Shown: positions 6,999-11,773 of the stretch, piece by piece
How the letters are laid out: the number at the start of each line of letters is the position of its first letter
How positions within the stretch are numbered: the stretch's first letter is position 1
From: Paracoccaceae bacterium
GTDB lineage: Bacteria > Pseudomonadota > Alphaproteobacteria > Rhodobacterales > Rhodobacteraceae
Reading direction: 5' to 3'
NCBI GenBank assembly: GCA_024644285.1
Contig: JAHELH010000045.1
Span: 1-11,773, forward strand
Length of the DNA stretch: 11,773 nucleotides
Notes under the pieces: model-generated
The model's input: only the letters and a program-made list of their open reading frames with translations
Database searches by the model: none
Told to the model about the DNA's origin: nothing
Translations under genes and position numbers: made by a program

Positions 6999-8305
6999 GC
7001 CCCGAGAATCGCCGCCTGATGTCGCCGCGAAGATACCTGTTCATCGGCTTCGTGGGCCTCGCGATCCTTGTGGGCGGTTTCGGCGGCTGGGCGGTTCTCG
7101 CCAACATCTCCGGCGCCATCGTCGCGTCCGGCCAGATCGAGGTCGACCAGAACCGCCAGGTAGTGCAGCACCCCGATGGCGGCGTCGTCCTGCAGATCGA
7201 GGTCGACGAGGGCGACGACGTCAAGGCGGGCGATCTGCTGGTGCGGCTGGATCCTTCGCTCTTGAAATCGCAGCTCTCGATTGTCGAGAGCCAGTTGTTC
7301 GAGCTTGTCGCCCGGCGGGGACGGCTGGAAGCCGAGCGCGACGACGCAAGCGGGCTCGAGTTCGACCCGGAACTGCTGGAGCTTGCCCAGAGCCGGTCCG
7401 AAGTTCAGGACATGGTCGAGGGGCAGCGCCGCCTCTTCACGGCGCGCACCGATTCGCTGGAGAAGGAGATCGCCCAGCTCGACAAGCGCCGCGATCAGAT
7501 CGAAACCCAGGTAGAGGGGATCGAGGCCCAGCGCGAATCGCTGGAGCGGCGCATCGCCCTCGTCGATGCGGAACTGAAAAACCAGCGATCCCTGCTGGAT
7601 CGGGGTCTGGTTCAGGCGGCGCGCGTGCTGTCGCTGGAAAGCAACCTCGCCGAGTTGGAAGGCGAGCGTGGCGAACTGATCGCCTCTGGCGCGCAGGCGC
7701 AGGAGCGGATGACCGAAATAGAAATCGAGATACTGAAACTGGGAACCCGCCGCCGCGAGGAAGCGATCTCGACCCTGCGCGATCTGCAGTTCCGCGAACT
7801 GGAACTGGCCGAGCAGCGTCGTTCGCTGCTGGAACAGCTCAGCCGTCTCGACATTCGCGCGCCGGTCTCGGGCATCGTCTATTCCAAGCGCGTATTCGCG
7901 CCGAATTCTGTTATCAAGGCCGCCGATCCGATCCTGTACCTGATTCCGCAGGACCGGCCGCTGGTCATTGCCGCCCGAATCCCGCCGATCCATATCGACC
8001 AGACCTTCGTCGGGCAGGAGGTCATCGTGCGTTTCTCGGCGTTCAACAGCCGCGCGACGCCCGATCTTTTCGGCACCGTCACGCAGATCTCCGCCGATGC
8101 GTTCGTTGACGAGAACACAGGGCAAAGCTTCTACCGCGCCGAGATCGAGCTTCCGGAAGGTGAAATGGCCAAGCTACCCGAGGGCCTGACTCTGATCCCC
8201 GGAATGCCGGTCGAATCCTTCATCCGCACCACCCAGCGTTCGCCGCTGGCCTATCTCGTGAAACCGCTGTCGGACTATTTCGCGCGCGCCTTCCGCGAGA
8301 GCTGA
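6995..8305 (+). CDS. HlyD family type I secretion periplasmic adaptor (membrane fusion protein)
   Basis: This adaptor links the ABC exporter to an outer-membrane TolC-type channel. It has 436 residues. A short cytoplasmic tail (1-13) and one membrane anchor (about 14-36) come first, then a biotinyl-lipoyl-like half (VVQHPDGGVVLQIEVDEGD, 56-74). A long Glu/Arg/Leu-rich coiled-coil hairpin (about 90-285) follows, then the second lipoyl half (LDIRAPVSGIV, 285-295) and a beta-barrel region. It ends with GMPVESFIRTTQRSPLAYL (403-421), typical of PrtE/HlyD adaptors. Its ATG overlaps the exporter stop as ATGA, so the two are made together. The channel partner must be encoded elsewhere. No terminator is visible after the gene. 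Confidence 0.95.
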   Translation: MSPENRRLMSPRRYLFIGFVGLAILVGGFGGWAVLANISGAIVASGQIEVDQNRQVVQHPDGGVVLQIEVDEGDDVKAGDLLVRLDPSLLKSQLSIVESQLFELVARRGRLEAERDDASGLEFDPELLELAQSRSEVQDMVEGQRRLFTARTDSLEKEIAQLDKRRDQIETQVEGIEAQRESLERRIALVDAELKNQRSLLDRGLVQAARVLSLESNLAELEGERGELIASGAQAQERMTEIEIEILKLGTRRREEAISTLRDLQFRELELAEQRRSLLEQLSRLDIRAPVSGIVYSKRVFAPNSVIKAADPILYLIPQDRPLVIAARIPPIHIDQTFVGQEVIVRFSAFNSRATPDLFGTVTQISADAFVDENTGQSFYRAEIELPEGEMAKLPEGLTLIPGMPVESFIRTTQRSPLAYLVKPLSDYFARAFRES

Positions 8306-8358
8306 GGTTGCGGCTTTCCGCCGGTGCGTTGGCCGGATACTCTTGCCCGGCATGTAAG

Positions 8359-8364
8359 AGGAGG
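8359..8364 (+). promoter_or_regulatory. Strong ribosome binding site of the RidA-like gene
   Basis: AGGAGG lies 7 bases before the ATG at 8372. It is the strongest plus-strand ribosome site in the window and rules out the longer reading from 8324. Confidence 0.75.
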
Positions 8365-8371
8365 GACCGGC

Positions 8372-8833
8372 ATGGGCGGCAAGTTCGAAGAGAAACTCAA
8401 GGAATTGGGCGTCACCTTGCCCAATGCCCCGACCCCGGCGGCAAACTATGTGCCGGCGGTGCGTGTCGGCGACATCCTCTATGTCTCGGGCCAGATCAGC
8501 CAGGACGAAAACGGCCTGATCAAGGGCAAGCTTGGCGCTGATTTGGAGGTCCCGGCCGGCGCCAAGGCGGCCCGCACCTGCGCGATCAATCTCCTGGCCC
8601 AGGTCCGGGCGGCCTGCGACGGGGATCTCGACCGGTTGGTCCGGGTCGTGAAACTCACCGGTTTCGTCAATTCAGCGCCCGACTTCACGGATCATCCCAA
8701 GGTCATCAATGGCGCGTCGGATTTTCTGGTAGAGGCGTTGGGCGAGGCGGGACGCCACGCCCGCTCTGCGGTGGGGACCATGCTGCCCCTCGGCGTCGCG
8801 GTCGAGATCGAAGGCATCTTCCAGGTCAGATGA
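8372..8833 (+). CDS. RidA (YjgF/YER057c/UK114) family protein, long subtype
   Basis: Classical RidA hydrolyses reactive enamine/imine intermediates, such as 2-aminoacrylate, made by PLP enzymes; for other Rid subfamilies the substrate is often unknown. This protein has 153 residues, longer than the roughly 128-residue RidA. It shows LYVSGQIS (36-43), LVRVVKLTGFVNS (89-101) and HARSAVG...VEIEGIF (129-150). Arg131 and Glu145/Glu147 fall where the RidA active-site Arg and Glu lie. There is no signal peptide, so it is cytoplasmic. Its stop overlaps the next start as ATGA, coupling it to the phosphodiesterase gene. I do not use the symbol ridA, because the length and internal insert point to another subfamily. 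Confidence 0.88.
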   Translation: MGGKFEEKLKELGVTLPNAPTPAANYVPAVRVGDILYVSGQISQDENGLIKGKLGADLEVPAGAKAARTCAINLLAQVRAACDGDLDRLVRVVKLTGFVNSAPDFTDHPKVINGASDFLVEALGEAGRHARSAVGTMLPLGVAVEIEGIFQVR

Positions 8834-9600
8834 ACCGCCTGCATCCCGACATCTTGCGGATCCCTCTGGCGCATCGCGGCTATCACGACGCCAAGGATGA
8901 CCGGCCGGAGAATTCGCCAGCAGCGTTCCGCGCAGCCATCGACGCCGGCTACGGTATCGAGTTGGACGTGCAGCTGACCTCGGACAACCGGGCGGTGGTG
9001 TTCCACGACTATGTCCTCGACCGGCTGACGCGGGAAAAGGGCCTGGTGCGCGACCGCAGCGTTCTGGACCTGGCCACGACACGCCTTAACGGAACCCGCG
9101 AGGGCATTCCCTCGCTCGAGGACGTGCTGGGCATTGTCGCGGGTAAGGTGCCGCTGCTCATAGAGATCAAGGATCAGGACGGGCAAATGGGCCCCAATGT
9201 CGGCCCGCTGGAAGAGGCCGTAGCCGCGGCATTGCAGGACTACGACGGACCCGTTGCCGTCATGTCCTACAATCCCAACTCGGTAAGCCGCATGGCCTCG
9301 CTGGCGCCCGGCGTCCCGCGCGGGATCGTGACCGAGGGGTATCCGAACGATCACTTTCCGCAACTGCCCGAAACGACGCGAACGCGCCTTCGCGATATCG
9401 CCGATTTCGACCTGGTGAGCGCCGAGTTCATTTCGCACGACGCTACCGACCTCGATAGGCCGAGGGTGGCGGAACTGAAGAAGCAGCGCGTCCCGATCCT
9501 GTGCTGGACGGTACGATCCGCGGAGCAAGAGGCGCAAGCCCGCAAGGTGGCCGACAACGTCACCTTCGAGGGGTATCCTGCGGCCATCCCTGTCCCTTGA
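8830..9600 (+). CDS. Glycerophosphodiester phosphodiesterase family protein (cytoplasmic, UgpQ-like)
   Basis: Members hydrolyse glycerophosphodiesters, the deacylation products of phospholipids, to glycerol-3-phosphate and an alcohol. It has 256 residues in one GDPD TIM barrel. Visible catalytic and metal-site features are HRG (15-17), PENS (26-29), ELDVQ (44-48, Glu44 and Asp46), FHD with His59, and LLIEIK (109-114, Glu112 and Lys114). Near the end CWTV (225-228) matches the conserved Trp strand. There is no signal peptide, which fits the cytosolic UgpQ type and not the periplasmic GlpQ type. It starts inside the stop of the RidA-like gene and is followed after 19 bases by the DUF482 gene, so all three are probably one operon. 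The exact substrate cannot be read from sequence. Confidence 0.93.
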   Translation: MNRLHPDILRIPLAHRGYHDAKDDRPENSPAAFRAAIDAGYGIELDVQLTSDNRAVVFHDYVLDRLTREKGLVRDRSVLDLATTRLNGTREGIPSLEDVLGIVAGKVPLLIEIKDQDGQMGPNVGPLEEAVAAALQDYDGPVAVMSYNPNSVSRMASLAPGVPRGIVTEGYPNDHFPQLPETTRTRLRDIADFDLVSAEFISHDATDLDRPRVAELKKQRVPILCWTVRSAEQEAQARKVADNVTFEGYPAAIPVP

Positions 9601-9619
9601 CCCGCGCGGCGGATAGCCC

Positions 9620-10813
9620 ATGTCCATTGCCATGCCCGACAGGACCATTGAAATCAGCGTTCTCGGCTCGCTGACCGAGATCGACGCGCGCGACTGGGAC
9701 GCCTGCGCCTGCCCCGAGGCCGCCGATGGTGGGCGCCCGATCGATCCGTTCACGACCTGGCGCTTCCTGCGCGCGCTGGAAGCCTCGGGGTCCGTCGGTG
9801 CGGGGACCGGCTGGTCGCCGCGCTACCTGGCGGCGCGATCCGAGGGACAGACCATCGCCGTCGCCCCGCTCTACGCCAAGGGGCACAGCCAGGGCGAATA
9901 CATCTTCGATCACAACTGGGCGCACGCCTACGATCAGGCGGGCGGGCGGTATTATCCCAAGCTGCAGATGGCGGTGCCGTTCACGCCCGCCACTGGCCGG
10001 CGGTTGCTGACACGGCCCGGCTTCGACGCGACGGGGCAGGCGTCCCTCGTGCAGGGTGCGGTGCAACTGGCGAGCGAGAACCGGCTCTCGTCTTTGCACG
10101 TCACCTTCTGCACCGGGACCGAGGCGGAAGCCGGCGAGGCGATGGGGCTGATGCACCGGATCAGCGAGCAGTTTCACTGGGTGAACCGTGGCTATTCGGA
10201 CTTCGAGGCGTTCCTCGACGATCTGTCCTCCCGGAAACGCAAGACGATCCGGCGGGAGCGGCGGTTGGCCAACGCGTTCGGGGGGCTTATCGTCGAATTG
10301 ACCGGCGACGCGATCGAGCCCCAACACTGGGACGCCTTCTGGCGGTTCTACCAGGACACCGGCGCGCGAAAATGGGGCACACCCTACCTGACGCGCGCGT
10401 TCTTCGACGAGGTGCAGGACAGCCTGCGCGACGATGCGCTTCTGGTATTGGCCGAGCGCGAGGGCCGATATGTCGCCGGGGCGCTGAACTTCATCGGACG
10501 CGAGACCCTCTTTGGCCGCTATTGGGGCTGTGTCGAAGACCATCCCTGCCTGCACTTCGAACTTTGCTACTACCGCGCCATCGACTACGCGATCCGTCAC
10601 CGGATGATGCGGGTCGAGGCCGGGGCGCAAGGGGCGCACAAGCTGGCGCGGGGATATCTTCCCGTGCAATGTCATTCGCTGCACTGGATCGCTGACGAGG
10701 GCTTTCGGGAAGCTGTCGCCCGATATCTCGATGCCGAACGCGCCGCGGTCAGTGACGAGATAGAAGTGATGACAGGATACGGGCCGTTCAAGAAGGTGCT
10801 GGCCGAAGAATAG
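9620..10813 (+). CDS. GNAT-fold acyltransferase of the DUF482/FemAB-like family
   Basis: This cytoplasmic protein of 397 residues belongs to the DUF482 group (annotated as 'peptidogalycan biosynthesis' or GNAT N-acetyltransferase), whose reaction is not established. Recognisable stretches are SRKRKTIRRERR (204-215), FWRFYQDTGARKWGTPYLTRAFF (240-262, two blocks), GRYWGC (299-304), HFELCYYRAIDYAI (312-325) and the strongly conserved RVEAGAQGAHKLARGY (331-346). The layout is two GNAT-like domains, as in Fem transferases that move amino acids from tRNA; that similarity is a family-level hint only. The ATG at 9620 has a weak site (GCGGAT); an in-frame ATG at 9632 is an alternative. It follows the GDPD gene by 19 bases. 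A role in modifying an amino acid or envelope precursor is possible but unproven. Confidence 0.85.
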   Translation: MSIAMPDRTIEISVLGSLTEIDARDWDACACPEAADGGRPIDPFTTWRFLRALEASGSVGAGTGWSPRYLAARSEGQTIAVAPLYAKGHSQGEYIFDHNWAHAYDQAGGRYYPKLQMAVPFTPATGRRLLTRPGFDATGQASLVQGAVQLASENRLSSLHVTFCTGTEAEAGEAMGLMHRISEQFHWVNRGYSDFEAFLDDLSSRKRKTIRRERRLANAFGGLIVELTGDAIEPQHWDAFWRFYQDTGARKWGTPYLTRAFFDEVQDSLRDDALLVLAEREGRYVAGALNFIGRETLFGRYWGCVEDHPCLHFELCYYRAIDYAIRHRMMRVEAGAQGAHKLARGYLPVQCHSLHWIADEGFREAVARYLDAERAAVSDEIEVMTGYGPFKKVLAEE

Positions 10814-10877
10814 AAGTGAGGCCCGAAAGGCTGACAAGGGCCGCACGGGCAGGTTCTGACACGAACGAGGGATAAGA

Positions 10878-11177
10878 ATGGCAGAAAAACTGAGCGAAGC
10901 GGCACGCAAGGCCGACTTGCCGGCATTGATGGACAGCGGCTGGGTGCTGGTCGAGGGTCGCGACGCGATCACCAAGACCTACACGTTCCCGAATTTCGTC
11001 GACGCCTTCGGCTGGATGACGCGCGCAGCTATCTGGGCCGAGAAATGGAACCACCACCCCGAATGGTCGAACGTCTACAAGACCGTCGACGTCACCCTGT
11101 CGACCCATGACGCAGGGGGGTTGACCGACCTCGATATCAAGCTTGCGCGCAAGCTCGACGCATTGGCGGCGCGGTAA
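10878..11177 (+). CDS. phhB: 4a-hydroxytetrahydrobiopterin dehydratase (pterin-4a-carbinolamine dehydratase)
   Basis: This enzyme dehydrates 4a-hydroxytetrahydropterin, recycling the cofactor of phenylalanine hydroxylase. It is a complete 99-residue protein, the usual PCD length. The family motif is clear: EKWNHHPEWSNVY (55-67), with His59, His60, Pro61 and Trp63, followed by His77 in LSTHD. A GAGGGA ribosome site lies about 5 bases before the ATG. No phenylalanine hydroxylase gene (phhA) is in the window, so the protein could serve another pterin enzyme. It lies 64 bases after the DUF482 gene. Its stop overlaps the start of the following broken gene as TAATG, a sign that the two were once translationally coupled. 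Confidence 0.95.
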   Translation: MAEKLSEAARKADLPALMDSGWVLVEGRDAITKTYTFPNFVDAFGWMTRAAIWAEKWNHHPEWSNVYKTVDVTLSTHDAGGLTDLDIKLARKLDALAAR

Positions 11178-11388
11178 TGGATCAGACCTTGCCCGACGAC
11201 CTGCTCGCGATCGAGATCACAGAAGCCTGGGCGACTGGTCGGTGAATATCCTGGTGCGCGTCTGGTACATTAGCAGCAACGACTTCGCCTTCCAGGCCGA
11301 CATGAAGCGCGCGGTGAAGTAAGCGCTGGACGAAGCGGGGGTCGACATCCCGTTCCCGACACGGACAATTCTGGCAGAAGGCGCTTAA
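11177..11388 (+). pseudogene. Remnant of an MscS-type mechanosensitive channel gene
   Basis: An ATG overlapping the phhB stop opens 22 codons (MDQTLPDDLLAIEITEAW...) and hits TGA at 11243-11245. In another frame (shifted by +2), positions 11227-11388 encode a segment that reads as the C-terminal domain of small MscS channels. It contains LGDWSVNILVRVW, then MKRAVK, a TAA stop at 11320-11322, then ALDEAGVDIPFPTRTI and a final TAA at 11386-11388. The stop stands where homologues usually have Glu (VKEALDEAG), so GAA to TAA is the simplest change. The membrane domain, normally most of the roughly 280 residues, is missing. The picture is an internal deletion plus a nonsense mutation. That the 22-codon frame is the old N-terminus is inferred from the TAATG coupling. 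Confidence 0.82.
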
Positions 11389-11395
11389 CGAGGGC

Positions 11396-11773
11396 TCAGA
11401 TCGCCCGCAGCATCGATTCGCCGCCGGTGGCCTCGCAGACGGCGCGGTTTTCCTCCTCGTGCAACACCTTTAGCGTGCCGTCCTCGACGTACATCGCATA
11501 GCGGATCGAGCGGTCATAATAGCCCGCCGGCGGCGCCGTGAAGGCCTTGCCGATGGACTTGGTGAAGGCCGCTCCCGGATCGGCGAGCATGGTGATCCCG
11601 GCCTCGGTCGCACCCGAAATCTCGCCCCAGACGCGCATCACATGCGGGTCGTTGACGGATACGCAGATAATCTCGTCGATGCCCTTCGCGTCGAATTCCT
11701 TCTTCGTGCGGATGAAGCTGGGCACATGCGCGGAACTGCAGGTCGGCGTGAAGGCACCCGGCACAGCGAACAA
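11396..11773 (-). CDS. Peroxiredoxin (Prx5/redoxin type), partial (5' end beyond right edge)
   Basis: This thiol peroxidase reduces hydrogen and organic peroxides in the cytoplasm. The visible 125 codons are the C-terminal part; the family is about 160 residues, so roughly 35 are missing. The first visible codon is TTG, but it sits in the middle of the core strand LFAVPGAFTPTC and is not the start. The peroxidatic Cys is at visible residue 12 in PGAFTPTCSS. The conserved Arg appears in SIRYAMYV. A Cys in RAVCEATGG near the C-terminus could act as a resolving cysteine, though this is uncertain. The stop lies only 7 bases from the end of the MscS remnant, with the two reading towards each other and no visible terminator. 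Confidence 0.94.
   Translation of the reverse strand: MFAVPGAFTPTCSSAHVPSFIRTKKEFDAKGIDEIICVSVNDPHVMRVWGEISGATEAGITMLADPGAAFTKSIGKAFTAPPAGYYDRSIRYAMYVEDGTLKVLHEEENRAVCEATGGESMLRAI

Noticed and set aside
6953..8125. Minus-strand open frame opposite the membrane fusion protein gene (390 codons)
   Set aside because: It mirrors the coiled-coil coding region and is rich in Leu/Gln/Phe repeats from reverse reading; there is no ribosome site or domain.
9560..10975. Long minus-strand open frame opposite the DUF482 gene (471 codons)
   Set aside because: It spans three plus-strand features and has no family motif; it is a compositional shadow of codon bias.

Overview
This GC-rich window most likely comes from an alphaproteobacterium of the Rhodobacteraceae (Rhodobacter/Roseobacter group). 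The assignment is by inference from protein style, with no marker gene present. The clues are a glnK-amtB pair read as a unit, an mlaA-mlaC pair detached from the other mla genes, a class A penicillin-binding protein with a Cys-bearing insert, and a DUF482-type acyltransferase. All genes look chromosomal. I see no tRNA, rRNA, CRISPR array, insertion sequence or phage gene.

Layout, left to right. (1) Positions 1-1186, minus strand: glnK (PII signal protein) followed by amtB (ammonium channel, cut off by the left edge). (2) Positions 1187-1573: a 387-base divergent control region with three tandem GCACA repeats and two hairpins on the glnK side. (3) Positions 1574-3733, plus strand: a bifunctional class A penicillin-binding protein. 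(4) Positions 3772-5104, minus strand: mlaA and mlaC, overlapping by 23 bases, which encode the outer-membrane lipoprotein and periplasmic shuttle of retrograde phospholipid transport. (5) Positions 5262-8305, plus strand: a type I secretion ABC exporter and its membrane fusion protein, joined by an ATGA overlap. No substrate gene or outer-membrane channel gene is nearby. (6) Positions 8372-10813, plus strand: a compact set of RidA-like protein, glycerophosphodiester phosphodiesterase and DUF482 acyltransferase. (7) Positions 10878-11177: pterin-4a-carbinolamine dehydratase, whose stop codon overlaps the start of a decayed mechanosensitive-channel (MscS-type) gene ending at 11388. (8) Positions 11396-11773, minus strand: a peroxiredoxin, cut off by the right edge.

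Functional themes are nitrogen sensing and uptake (glnK-amtB), cell envelope construction and lipid balance (PBP, MlaA/MlaC, perhaps the GDPD) and protein export (type I system). Small metabolic and protective enzymes make up the rest (RidA-like, PCD, peroxiredoxin). The genes form ordinary operons, and I found no convincing new multigene system. The observations most worth a second look are the MscS pseudogene, the structured glnK leader, the perfect palindrome just before the exporter start codon, and the RidA-GDPD-DUF482 gene set.
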